Positions 25,460-34,527 of a DNA stretch of 64,000 nt are shown one piece after another. Every line of letters starts with the position of its first letter. The stretch's first letter is position 1. The notes under the pieces were generated by a model. That model had not been told where the DNA came from. It did no database searches and saw only the letters and a list, made by a program, of their open reading frames with translations. The position numbers and the translations under genes are program-made. Origin of the DNA: Streptomyces sp. NBC_01224 (GTDB lineage: Bacteria; Actinomycetota; Actinomycetes; Streptomycetales; Streptomycetaceae); NCBI RefSeq assembly GCF_036002945.1, contig NZ_CP108529.1, positions 248,001 through 312,000 on the forward strand. Direction: 5' to 3'.

Positions 25460-26403
25460 TCCTCACCGTCACCCCCAATCCAAGCCTGGACCGTACGTAC
25501 GAGCTGCCCGGGCTGACCCGCGGTGCCGTGCTGAGGGCCACGGACGACCGAGTCGACCCCGGCGGCAAAGGCATCAACGTCTCGCGCGCTGTCGCGGCAG
25601 CCGGCCACCGCACGATCGCTGTCGCACCGCTCGGCGGGCCTGAGGGCGCACTGCTCGCCCGGCTGCTCGGCGAACACGGCATCGAGGCGGCCGGAGTACC
25701 GATCGCCGGCAGCACCCGTATCAACGTCACGCTCGTCGAACCCGACGGAACGCTCACCAAGGTCAACGCGGTAGGCCCGGAGATCACCATGGCCGAGGCG
25801 GAGGCCCTGCTGGATGCGGTACAGACCCGGTCGGCCACCACGGACTGGATCGCCTGCTGCGGCAGTCTGCCCCGTGGGCTGCCCCCGCAGTGGTACGCCG
25901 AGCTGGTGGCCCGGAGCCACCGCGCCGGGGCCCGGATCGCCCTCGACACCTCCGGCGCGGCGCTGACCGCGGCGCTGCGGGAGCGCCCCGATGTGGTCAA
26001 GCCGAACGCGGAGGAGCTCGCCGAGGCCGTCGGTCGCCCGTTGGCGACGGTGGGCGACGCCGTGAAGGCGGCCCAGGAGCTGCGCGAGCGCGGTGCCCGA
26101 TCCGTTCTGGCCAGCCTCGGGGCCGACGGGCAGCTGCTGGTCGACGATGCGGGTACATACTTCGGCAGCGCCCGGGTGGACGCGGTCCGCAGCAACGTCG
26201 GAGCGGGCGACGCCTCCCTCGCGGGCTTCCTCGCCGCGAATGGAAAGGGCCCGGCCGCGCTCGCCGCGGCTGTCGCCCACGGCGCGGCGGCAGTGCAGCT
26301 GCCCGGCAGCGTCATGCCGACCCCCGCGGAACTCGACCTGTCGGCGGTCACCACGACCACCGACATCCCCCTGGACCGGCCCCTGACGGAGCCGACTTCA
26401 TGA
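25456..26403 (+). CDS. fruK: 1-phosphofructokinase
   Basis: 315 residues from ATG 25456, overlapping the regulator stop (ATGA). A PfkB-family kinase: N-terminal ITVTPNPSLDRTYELPGL, DPGGKGINVSRAVAAAGH (substrate loop) and C-terminal SNVGAGDASLAGFLA, with the GAGD anion hole and catalytic Asp. It converts fructose 1-phosphate, made by the PTS transporter encoded next, to fructose 1,6-bisphosphate with ATP. The length is normal. An 85-bp gap separates it from fruA. Confidence 0.93.
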   Translation: MILTVTPNPSLDRTYELPGLTRGAVLRATDDRVDPGGKGINVSRAVAAAGHRTIAVAPLGGPEGALLARLLGEHGIEAAGVPIAGSTRINVTLVEPDGTLTKVNAVGPEITMAEAEALLDAVQTRSATTDWIACCGSLPRGLPPQWYAELVARSHRAGARIALDTSGAALTAALRERPDVVKPNAEELAEAVGRPLATVGDAVKAAQELRERGARSVLASLGADGQLLVDDAGTYFGSARVDAVRSNVGAGDASLAGFLAANGKGPAALAAAVAHGAAAVQLPGSVMPTPAELDLSAVTTTTDIPLDRPLTEPTS

Positions 26404-26488
26404 CTGCCGTGCATCCGCGGCCCAGCCCGCACCGCCCCGAGTCCCCCCGAGCCGCCCGCAGGACGGTCCACGAGCAAGGAGCCCCGCG

Positions 26489-28498
26489 TTGAGTGAACTG
26501 ATCACCGCGGCACTGGTCGATCTCGATCTGTCCGCCGAGACGAAGTACGACGCCGCCCGGTCACTGGCCGAGCGAATGGTCACCGAGGGCCGCGTCACCG
26601 ACCTCGACGGCTTCCTCGCCGACGTGGCCGCCCGTGAGGCACAGATGCCGACCGGCCTGGACGGCGGCATCGGCATCCCGCACTGCCGCAGCGAGCATGT
26701 CACCACGCCCACGCTCGCCTTCGGCCGCAGCGAGGGCGGCATCGACTTCGGCGCGGCTGACGGCCCCGCCGATCTGATCTTCCTGATAGCGGCGCCTGCC
26801 GGGGCCGACGACGACCACCTCACCATCCTTTCCGCCCTGGCACGACGGCTGATGGACCCGGACTTCACGGGCGCACTGCGAGCGGAGCGTGACCCGGGCG
26901 CCGCCGCGGCCCTGATCCGCGGCGAGGAGGCCGTTCCGGCCGGCCCGGCTCCGGACGCCTCGCCAGCGGACGGTGCAACAGCGGACGGCCCTGCCTCTGA
27001 CAGCGGTGCAACGGCCGACGAACCCTTCCGGATCGTCGCCGTCACGTCATGTCCGACCGGCATCGCACACACCTACATGGCCGCCGAGTCACTGGCAGCC
27101 GCGGCCCGCGCCGAGGACGTGGTGCTCGACGTCGAGACGCAGGGCTCAGCCGGGTTCGAGAGGCTCGATCCGGCGCTCATCGCCGCTGCCGACGCGGTCA
27201 TCTGGGCGCATGACGTCGAGGTGCGCGAGAAGGCACGGTTCGACGGCAAACCCATCGTCGACACCGGGGTCAAGGCAGGGATCAACCGACCTGCCACGCT
27301 GATCGCCGAAGCCAGGCGGAAGGCTGAACACGGCGAGACCAGCACCGTCGCGGGCGGCGCCGCTCAGCAGGGCGACGGAGCCTCCGCCGGCGGTGACCAC
27401 GCACACTTCGGGATCCGGTTGCGCACCTACCTGATGTCCGGCGTCAGTTACATGGTGCCGTTCGTCGCCGCAGGCGGCCTCCTCATCGCACTGTCGTTTG
27501 CCATCGGCGGCTACGAGATCGCCAGTGCCAAGTCCGTCGCGGACCACTTCGTCTGGGGAGAGGCCGACAGCTGGGCCGCTCTGCTCAACCAGATCGGCAC
27601 CGCCGCATTCGCCTTCCTTGTGCCGGTGCTGGCCGGATACATCGCGTACGGAATGGCGGACCGGCCCGCGCTCGTCCCCGGGTTCGTCGGCGGTGCCATC
27701 GCGCTCACCATCAACGCGGGCTTCCTCGGCGGCCTCGCGGCGGGTCTGCTCGCCGGTGGGGTGGTGATGGCGATCCAACGTGTGAAGGTCCATCCCACGC
27801 TGCGCGGCATCATGCCGGTGCTGGTGATTCCTCTCCTCGCCTCGGTGGTCGTCGGTTTCCTGATGTTCATCGTTGTCGGCAAGCCGATCGCCTCGCTCCA
27901 ACGAGCCCTGACCGACGGCCTCAACGGGCTCTCCGGCTCGAACGCGATCATTCTCGGCATCGTCCTCGGCCTGATGATGTGCTTCGACATGGGTGGGCCG
28001 CTCAACAAGGTGGCGTACGCCTTCGCGGTCGGCGGCCTGGCCGATCCGACGCCCGGCAGCCTCAAGGTGATGGCCGCGGTGATGGCGGCCGGCATGGTGC
28101 CGCCGCTGGCCATGGCACTCGCAACCACCGTACGCGGCAGGCTGTTCAGCAAGACCGAGCGGGAGAACGGCAGGGCGGCCTGGGTGCTGGGCGCGTCCTT
28201 CATCAGCGAGGGTGCGATCCCGTTCGCGGCAGCCGACCCCCTCCGGGTGATCCCGTCGGTGATGGCCGGCGGCGCGGTCACCGGTGCGCTGTCGATGGCC
28301 TTCGGCTGCACACTGCGTGCCCCGCACGGTGGCATCTTCGTGGTGCCGCTCATAGGCGATCCGTTCCTCTATCTCTTGGCCATCGCCGCCGGTACGGCGG
28401 TCGCGACCGCCCTGGTCGTCCTCCTCAAGGGGATGCGCAGAGCCGCTGAGGCGCCGGCCCCGGCGACCGAGGAGTCCAAGATCTCCGTCGCCGCCTGA
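26489..28498 (+). CDS. fruA: PTS fructose transporter, IIABC
   Basis: 669 residues from TTG 26489, preceded by AAGGAG at the right distance. Three PTS domains lie in order. IIA (1-145) has its phosphorylated His at about 65 in GIPHCR (most relatives have GIPHG or GIPHA). IIB (about 180-280) has the phosphocysteine in VTSCPTGIAHTYMAAE, Cys about 188. A linker rich in Ala, Gly and Asp follows. IIC (about 308-650) has about ten membrane helices, including GGPLNKVAYAF and the EGAIPFAAADPLRVIPS loop. It imports fructose as fructose 1-phosphate using phosphate from HPr. Confidence 0.93.
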   Translation: MSELITAALVDLDLSAETKYDAARSLAERMVTEGRVTDLDGFLADVAAREAQMPTGLDGGIGIPHCRSEHVTTPTLAFGRSEGGIDFGAADGPADLIFLIAAPAGADDDHLTILSALARRLMDPDFTGALRAERDPGAAAALIRGEEAVPAGPAPDASPADGATADGPASDSGATADEPFRIVAVTSCPTGIAHTYMAAESLAAAARAEDVVLDVETQGSAGFERLDPALIAAADAVIWAHDVEVREKARFDGKPIVDTGVKAGINRPATLIAEARRKAEHGETSTVAGGAAQQGDGASAGGDHAHFGIRLRTYLMSGVSYMVPFVAAGGLLIALSFAIGGYEIASAKSVADHFVWGEADSWAALLNQIGTAAFAFLVPVLAGYIAYGMADRPALVPGFVGGAIALTINAGFLGGLAAGLLAGGVVMAIQRVKVHPTLRGIMPVLVIPLLASVVVGFLMFIVVGKPIASLQRALTDGLNGLSGSNAIILGIVLGLMMCFDMGGPLNKVAYAFAVGGLADPTPGSLKVMAAVMAAGMVPPLAMALATTVRGRLFSKTERENGRAAWVLGASFISEGAIPFAAADPLRVIPSVMAGGAVTGALSMAFGCTLRAPHGGIFVVPLIGDPFLYLLAIAAGTAVATALVVLLKGMRRAAEAPAPATEESKISVAA

Positions 28499-28545
28499 CG
28501 GACTGCCCCGTAACCCCGCTCCACCACCACCCAGGAGAGTTCACC

Positions 28546-28818
28546 ATGCATCAGCGCACTGTCGCCGTAGGTTCCCGCAGCGGTCTGCACGCCCGTCCTG
28601 CCTCCGTGTTCGTCCAGGCAGCTACCCGGCAGCCGGTCAAGGTGACCATAGGCCGGGACGGTCAGAGCGCGGTCGACGCCCGGAGTCTGCTCTCCGTGCT
28701 CGCCCTCGCGGCCCAGCACGGCGATTCAGTGGTACTGGCCGCGGAGGGCGACGGCGCGGAAGCCGCGGTCGAGGAGTTGGCCGCGCTCCTCGCCCGCGAC
28801 CTCGACGCCACGCCGTAA
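28546..28818 (+). CDS. ptsH: HPr phosphocarrier protein
   Basis: A 90-residue HPr fold protein from ATG 28546 with AGGAG upstream. The active-site His15 lies in SGLHARPAS; the second conserved helix has DARSLLSVLALAAQHGD. It has no Ser46-type regulatory serine in the classic form, since the position reads ARSLL. It is the last gene of the fru operon and passes phosphate from enzyme I (not encoded here) to FruA. Confidence 0.92.
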   Translation: MHQRTVAVGSRSGLHARPASVFVQAATRQPVKVTIGRDGQSAVDARSLLSVLALAAQHGDSVVLAAEGDGAEAAVEELAALLARDLDATP

Positions 28819-28837
28819 CATCAACGGCTCCCACCGT

Positions 28838-28864
28838 CCCCCGCGCGCGCAACGGCTACGGGGG
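28838..28864 (+). terminator. Hairpin after the fru operon
   Basis: CCCCCG (28838-28843) can pair with CGGGGG (28859-28864), 20 bp after the HPr stop codon. Confidence 0.5.
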
Positions 28865-28869
28865 CGGCG

Positions 28870-29556
28870 GGCGTTGCCTGTCAGTCCTTCAGCCGCCGGG
28901 GCCGTTGTGTCAGCCGACACCGTGTCCCACGCAGGTCGTGTTGTCTCACACGAGGGCTGAGGGCCCTGTTGTGTCGCGGTGCCGTGGTCGCGCGCGGCGC
29001 TGACATCCGTTTCGCGTCGCGGGCGGCAGCTCGCCCAGTCCCGTGGGAGAGCGTAGGGAAGCCTGAATGGCCTGGGTCATTCCTCCGGCAGAAGCCGGAC
29101 CTTTCTCAAGGTCGAACAGCGCAAAGGCGTTAAACGGAGGTCAAGGGGCGGGGTATCCAAAGCCGGGGTCGTCTGCACGAACGCAGTGGTGGCTCTGAGC
29201 GGCCTTGTGCGGTCGGCTGGTACTCCCGCCGGACTTCTTCATTCGTGCTGGTCAACGGCTTGGGCGTGGGAAGTGTGGTGGAGTCGTGGTCCGACGGTCA
29301 GCCGGGTTCCATGCCCGGCTCGCCCACCGTTTCGGCAGGTCGGAGCCTCGTGAGCGAACGCTGGACCACCTGACCGGGCTGTTCGCGCCGCCCGACTTCA
29401 TCTCGTCGACCATCGGTCCGGGGACTTCCCTCCCTCGCCATGCTCCCAACTCCCATGTACGGCTTGCGTCGCGCCTTCGCTTCTGATCCACTTCCAGGCA
29501 TGTAATCGGAAGTAGAGGGTCCGCGTTCGGTATCGGCTCCGGATGGAGGGAAGCCC
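28870..29556. other. Gene-poor interval
   Basis: About 690 bases. GTTGTGTC or GTTGTCTC occurs three times (28904, 28940 and 28968). Near 29327-29390 a short frame (RFGRSEPRERTLDHLTGLF) faintly resembles the start of an IS701 transposase. No intact gene is seen. Confidence 0.4.
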
Positions 29557-30453
29557 ATGTCTGAGGGGAACCACGCCACGGTGGCGGTCACCGGGGTGAC
29601 CGGGGCGCTGGGCAGCCGGATCGCCTCTCGACTCGCCGACCATGGCGTCCCCCAACTCCTCGTCGGACGCAGCCCCGACCGCATGCCCGAACTACCAGGC
29701 GCCCAGCGACGCGGTCCGGCCGCCTACGCCGACGCCGACGCCTCGGACATGCGCAAGGCGCTCAAGGGCGCGTCGACCCTCATCCTGGTCTCCGGACACC
29801 GCACGGGGCGCCGGCTGGAGGAACACGCCACCGCGGTCGAGGCCGCGATCGCGGTCGGCGTGGACCGGGTCCTGTACGTGTCCCTCGTCAGCGCATCGCC
29901 CACCGCCACCTACCTCAACGCCCGCGACCAGTGGCTGACCGAACAGTTCCTGGCAGGGGCCGGGATCCGCCACACGGTGCTCCGGTCAGGCTTCTACACG
30001 TCGACGCCGGCCGCCCTCGCCAACGAGGAATTCGTCGTGAACGGCCCCGGGAGCACCGGCCGGGCCGCCTTCGTGACCCACGAGGACATCGCCGACGTGA
30101 TCACGGCCGTCGCCCTCGACGAGGGTCCCCGCTCCGAGCACGACGGCGCGACCCTTGAAATCACCGGACCCTAGGCCCTGACCCTCGACGAAGCGGTCAC
30201 GCGGATCGCCGCGGCCACCGGTCGGCCCTACCGCTACGAACCCCAGACCCTTGAGGAAGCCTTCGCGCGGCGATGGCGACTGGGCATGAGCGGGGAACAG
30301 ATCGAGACCTGGATCTCGTGGTACCAGGCGATCGAGAGGGGCGAGGTTTCCATGGTCACCGACGTCGTCCCCCGGCTCACCGGCTCACCGGCAACCCCGA
30401 TCTCAGACGCAGCCTGGTGGCCCTCGCCCAAGACGGCGCGTGGTACCCGCTGA
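29557..30453 (+). pseudogene. NmrA-like NAD(P)-binding protein with premature TAG
   Basis: Starts at ATG 29557: VAVTGVTGALGSRIASRLAD (GxxGxxG nucleotide loop), then LVGRSPDRMPEL, STLILVSGH, VDRVLYVSLVSASPTATY and HTVLRSGFYTS. The frame hits a TAG at 30172-30174 after LEITGP, but continues in the same frame for 92 more codons with family sequence (ALTLDEAVTRIAAATGRPYRYE; MSGEQIETWISWYQAIERG; VTDVVPRLTGSP) to a TGA at 30453. Relatives have Glu at the stop position, so a single GAG to TAG change explains it. The N-terminal 205 residues could still fold, but the substrate lobe is lost unless read through. Confidence 0.85.
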
Positions 30454-30544
30454 GGGCTCCTTCCCGGTCGCGCGCTCATCGAACGGTCCGCCGCGACCGA
30501 CATCGATCCGGCAGGGGTCGCGTATGCGCCCCTCTCGCCCGCGC

Positions 30545-30745
30545 TGGACGCCGGCGGACTTGGTGCCCTTCTTCACGAAGCCGGTGTCGGCGGTGATCAG
30601 CACGCCGTTGTCCGTGCCGAGATGCTCGGCAACGCAGGCCTGCAGGTCGTCACGTAACTCGTCGGCCTTCCAGCGGCTCCGCGAGAGCAGATGCTGCAGC
30701 CCGTCGGGGGGATGGCGTGGCTGGCATGAGCCGTTGACCAGCACA
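30545..30745 (-). pseudogene. IS701-type transposase fragment
   Basis: LLSRSRWKADELRDDLQACVAEHLG, then VLITADTGFVKKGTKSAGVQR, matches the first catalytic Asp region of IS701 transposases (ARWDADxVRDDVRxYVxEHLG...DDTGFLKKGxxSAGVQRQYSG). It ends abruptly at about 30545 and has no start. The Asp equivalent is present in ITADTGF. Confidence 0.7.
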
Positions 30746-30808
30746 AATGAAGAAGTCCGGCTGGAGTACCAGGGGCACCGCACCGCCCAACATGGTCCGT
30801 CCGAGGAT

Positions 30809-31345
30809 TCAGTGGCCCGCTTGCCGGGCTTCCTCGAAGGCGTCGAGGAGCGGAGTCACGAATTTCCGCAAGGTGCCGCGTTCCCTGTCCCGGGCCAGCA
30901 ACTGCAGCGTGAATTCCGGCGCGACGCCCTGCATGAAGGCGGCGGGAGTGTTGGAACGTACGACCGGAACGCGGTTGTAGGGGTTCGGGTCGCCTTCTCC
31001 GCGATCCTGATATCCCCAGCGCGACGAAACGGCGTGACGCAGCACCTCCCCGATGTATCGCACCGCGCCGGAGGTCAATTCCGTGTTGTGCCCGGCGTTG
31101 ACGGCTGCGCGATCCGGATAGCGGTCGAGGAGGACGGGTTCGAGGGCATCCAGGGAGTCGAGGGTGAAGTCGTAGGGGAAATCGAGGGGGAGATGGGCGG
31201 TGCGCCAACGGTCGAGTACGCCGTCCATCGACGCCAGCCACGCGTCCAGGAACACGCGCGCGGGCTCCGTCATGGTCGCGCGGTCCTCGGCCATGTACGC
31301 CTCGGTCGCCCGAGCCGCCTCCGCTCGGTCGCTGTGCTCGTTCAC
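30809..31345 (-). CDS. Probable immunity protein for the adjacent toxin
   Basis: 178 residues from GTG 31345, with GGAG 9 bp upstream; the longer frame to 31567 overlaps the toxin gene out of frame. The protein is acidic at its start, helical, with no signal peptide or membrane segment: MTEPARVFLDAWLASMDGVLDRW, then VLLDRYPDRAAVNAGHNTELTSGAVRYIGEVLRH, then a Trp-Gly-Tyr and NPYNRVPVV segment. No family is named with confidence. It starts 46 bp after the stop of a gene with a C-terminal nuclease-like domain, on the same strand; this order (toxin, then small acidic cytosolic protein) is the rule for polymorphic toxin-immunity pairs. Function inferred from context. Confidence 0.65.
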   Translation of the reverse strand: MNEHSDRAEAARATEAYMAEDRATMTEPARVFLDAWLASMDGVLDRWRTAHLPLDFPYDFTLDSLDALEPVLLDRYPDRAAVNAGHNTELTSGAVRYIGEVLRHAVSSRWGYQDRGEGDPNPYNRVPVVRSNTPAAFMQGVAPEFTLQLLARDRERGTLRKFVTPLLDAFEEARQAGH

Positions 31346-31391
31346 GTTTCTCAACTCCGTGCTCCCTGACCCTGAACTGCGTACCCGCCGG

Positions 31392-33521
31392 TCACGGTAC
31401 AGCGGTGGCCACCGCCTTCCAGACCTTCCAGGAAATGCCCGCCTTCTCCAGCATCTCGCGCTCCCCGGGCCGTGGCCGCTTGGAGAAGATATAGATGATG
31501 CGCCACCCTTGCTTGACCAATTGCGCGTCCTTCGCGACCTGATCCTCCTTGACCGGTGACGAACCAAATTTCAACTCGTACAGGACCTTCTTGTCGAAGT
31601 TCACGATGTCGGGCTGCCGGTCCACCGCCGTGATCTTGTTCATCATTTCCCGGGACGTGAGCTGTTGCGCGAAATCACCCCATAGCCAACCGTCCTCCGC
31701 GTTCAGCTCATTTGTCTGGGCGAAGCCGCCCTCGAAGCCTTCACCCTTGTACGGATTCCCCTGGTTCTCTACGTAGTTCTTACGCCAGTTCGTCCAGCTC
31801 TTCGGGGACTTGTTCTCTGTGGCCTTCCGCTGCAGGTACTTACTCCACGTCTTGTACATGTGGTCGCGCGTACCGGACGCCGGATTCTTCACGGTCTGGG
31901 CCGCCGCGATGTCGGCCGCGTCCGGTTCCGGTTCGTTGGCGCGGCCGAGGGCGGGGTTGCGGTACGTGAACTTGTTCGGCTTGTCGGTGCTGCCTTTGAG
32001 GGGCGAGGACAGGCCGGGCACACCGTAGTCCGGACTGTTGCGCTTCCAATCCCGCGCAACGTCCGACAGAACGCGCTTGATCTCTTTTTGTACCATGGCG
32101 CGCGCCACGGCCTGCGCCTCCGCACGCACCATGTGCGTGCGCGGATTCCGCGACGGCGGGATGTAGAAATTGCCGGGGCAACTCACGCGGGCACTGCCGT
32201 TGGGCGGCATGGACACCGACTGGGAGCACTGGCCCACCGGACGCCCGTCGAGAGTGACGCTGATGGTTACCTCTGCCGAGACGTCACCGGCCGGGCGGAC
32301 GTCGGGCCCGGGCGTGATCGAGTTGTTGATCGTCACATTCGCCACACAGCCGCTGGTGCTGCACGGGCTGAGCGTAACGTTGCCGGAGACGGAGAAGTTG
32401 ACGCCCAGGTCGATCGAATTCCCCAACTCCTTTACATTCTTTTCCACTTCGCGCTGGAAGCTTTTGCGCTGGGTGTCGGTGAGCGGCGGCAGATCGACTG
32501 AATACGACCCACCGTCGTCGCCGACTGCACGCACCGGATCTGCGGAGCCGCCACCCGGTCCGGCGTGGTATCCGGCCGGTGAGATCGGGGGCAGGGACGG
32601 AAGTCCCGTCGGCCAGGCGGTGGGAAGGGACGGCAAATCGCTCGGCAGTGACGGAAATCCACTGGGCAGCGAGGGCATGTCGCTCGGCCAGGAGGGCTTC
32701 CCTGACGGTGCATCGGCCGATGGGCCGGACGGGCCCCCGCCCGAGCGAGGCGCCACCGGCGCCATCCGCACGATGCGCAAGGGGGGTTCGGCCGTGATGT
32801 GGACAACCCGCGTGGGCGTCGTGTACCTGCGGACCTCGACGCCGCCAACGGTGGAAAGCCCACCACGGCGCACCAACCGTTTATCGGCTTCCCGTCGCAG
32901 TTCACGGGCGATGGTGTCGGGCGCGAACTGCTGCAGGGAGGCGTTCGTCGCGGACCGCCCCAGGGACGGCGTCTTGACCCAGTTGTCCCCATACGTCGAT
33001 CCGGTCTTGTCAGGGATGCCGAAGCGCCGCCAGAAGGAGACGTCCGCCTTGACGAAGGTCTTGCCGTCGACCGTCATCGTCTTGAGCGTCATCCCGTCGA
33101 CGGTCGTCTCGGCGAGCATCGTGCCGCCGGGCGTCACCTGCGTCCGGGTACGCGACCGGCCGAGCATGGGGTCCGTGTAACGCCCCTCGTAGACGACGAG
33201 ACCGCTCGCGGCGAGGTTCACGGCGGCAGCCGTCACGTCCTCGGCCGCCCCCACCGCCGTGTCCTTCTTCGGTCGGCCGTCGGGGCGCGTGCTCTCGGGC
33301 CACCACACGATAAGAAGGGTGGCCAGGAGCGCGACGACCGCCACGAGCGCGACGCCGGCGACGACCCGTCCTCGTGTGGTCCTGCGCGACCCGACCTCGG
33401 GTGGCATAGGTGGCATGGGTGGCATGGGCGGAACCGCAGGCGATCCGCCACCGGGTTCCCCCACGCCCTCGAGCCCCGGCCGCTCCTGCGGCCATTGGTC
33501 AGGCGATTGCGATGCTGACAC
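31392..33521 (-). CDS. Membrane-anchored polymorphic-type toxin with REase-like C-terminus
   Basis: 709 residues from GTG 33521, chosen because GGGGGAG precedes it; an ORF extension to 33551 has no such signal. Order: a Pro-rich cytoplasmic start with PMP repeats (about 30-42), one membrane helix (about 51-73), an exterior beta domain resembling LppX/LprG-like lipid carriers (about 95-255, including TFVKADVSFWRRFGIP), a low-complexity Pro-Ser-Leu linker with SLPS repeats (about 270-312), a second beta domain with four cysteines (about 370-455), and a C-terminal domain (about 550-709). The last part has DIVNFDKKVLYELKFGS (Asp about 638, Glu 649, Lys 651), matching the PD-(D/E)XK nuclease core, and a following strand IIYIFSKRP. 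The small acidic gene downstream is the likely immunity protein. Secretion route and target are unknown. Confidence 0.7.
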   Translation of the reverse strand: MSASQSPDQWPQERPGLEGVGEPGGGSPAVPPMPPMPPMPPEVGSRRTTRGRVVAGVALVAVVALLATLLIVWWPESTRPDGRPKKDTAVGAAEDVTAAAVNLAASGLVVYEGRYTDPMLGRSRTRTQVTPGGTMLAETTVDGMTLKTMTVDGKTFVKADVSFWRRFGIPDKTGSTYGDNWVKTPSLGRSATNASLQQFAPDTIARELRREADKRLVRRGGLSTVGGVEVRRYTTPTRVVHITAEPPLRIVRMAPVAPRSGGGPSGPSADAPSGKPSWPSDMPSLPSGFPSLPSDLPSLPTAWPTGLPSLPPISPAGYHAGPGGGSADPVRAVGDDGGSYSVDLPPLTDTQRKSFQREVEKNVKELGNSIDLGVNFSVSGNVTLSPCSTSGCVANVTINNSITPGPDVRPAGDVSAEVTISVTLDGRPVGQCSQSVSMPPNGSARVSCPGNFYIPPSRNPRTHMVRAEAQAVARAMVQKEIKRVLSDVARDWKRNSPDYGVPGLSSPLKGSTDKPNKFTYRNPALGRANEPEPDAADIAAAQTVKNPASGTRDHMYKTWSKYLQRKATENKSPKSWTNWRKNYVENQGNPYKGEGFEGGFAQTNELNAEDGWLWGDFAQQLTSREMMNKITAVDRQPDIVNFDKKVLYELKFGSSPVKEDQVAKDAQLVKQGWRIIYIFSKRPRPGEREMLEKAGISWKVWKAVATAVP

Positions 33522-33559
33522 GCTTCTCCCCCGATGCAGTCGTGCGCGCAACGCAGCGC

Positions 33560-34527
33560 CCGGGCATGCGCCGACATGCGCCCGTCAGGGGCCGAGTGTG
33601 CACCAGCCGACGTCTTTTCGAACGCTCTTTCAGAAAGCTATCCACTTCCTTGCGGTCCACGGACTGTTCTCGGCCACCGACTCCGCCGCGGCCCTCACCC
33701 CTGTCGGCGGTGTGTGGGCCGTCCACGAGGACGGGCCGGTGAAGATCTGCCGGCGCATCGCGCATGTCCAGGACGCCCACGACGCGGGCCGGCCGCACGG
33801 GCCCGGAGACCTTCACCCTGCATGTGGACGATGGCGGGCAGCATCTGCAACACCCGCGGATGTCCGGCCCGCCGCTTCCCCGCCCCCGACGCTCAGTTGT
33901 TGACCGGCTGAGGTCCCGTACACCGGCCCTGGGAGGGCCCTTCCCCTTGGGGCAGTACCAGGGCCGGCTGCATGCTCATCGACTCCGCTCGGACGCTTCG
34001 TCCGCCTCCCACCCAGCGTCGCGGTCGTCATCGCTGAGCAGGTCCTTGACTTCGTCCTCTGCACGGACCGGGGCGAGTGGTGGCGTCGCGGTTCTTCTCC
34101 GGGTAGAACGCGGTGCGGGTCACGCCGAATTCGACGGCCAACGTTCCTGGAGGCGCACGGCGAACGGGGCACCCCCCGGTGCGTGCGGCCGACAATGCCC
34201 TGTTCTGGAAGCCACAGTGGTAATGCTCCGTCGACGACGCATGACTACTCGGCCTCGTCCTGCACACCGGCCCGCGCCACGTAGCATCCGCCACTGTCGC
34301 GAGGGCTACGCCTGAACAGACGCTGCCGGTCAATTCGGGCCTCGCGACTTTGCCCCGCCGGGTATCCGACGGGGCGAAGTCGTGCGACAGGTCCCGACGC
34401 CTGGCCGGGTCGCACTGGCCAGCTCCCTCGTCAGCACGTGCCGCATGCGATCCGTGCGGGAGGGGCGGAGCGGATGGTGGCTGCATGTCAGCCCACCACC
34501 GCTCCACACGTGTTCCGCTCGATCCGG
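33560..34527. other. Gene-poor interval
   Basis: Nearly 1 kb without a convincing gene. A minus-strand frame near 34070-34150 reads LAVEFGVTRTAFYPEK, like a regulator helix-turn-helix, and an adjacent frame ends VKDLLSDDDRDAGWEADEASERSR. They do not join into one frame and are probably decayed remains. Confidence 0.4.

Noticed and set aside
28904..28975. Three GTTGTGTC-like repeats
   Set aside because: Short, irregularly spaced and with a mismatch; not enough for a regulatory call.
29327..29398. Possible second IS701 N-terminal scrap
   Set aside because: The match is about 20 residues and not specific enough.
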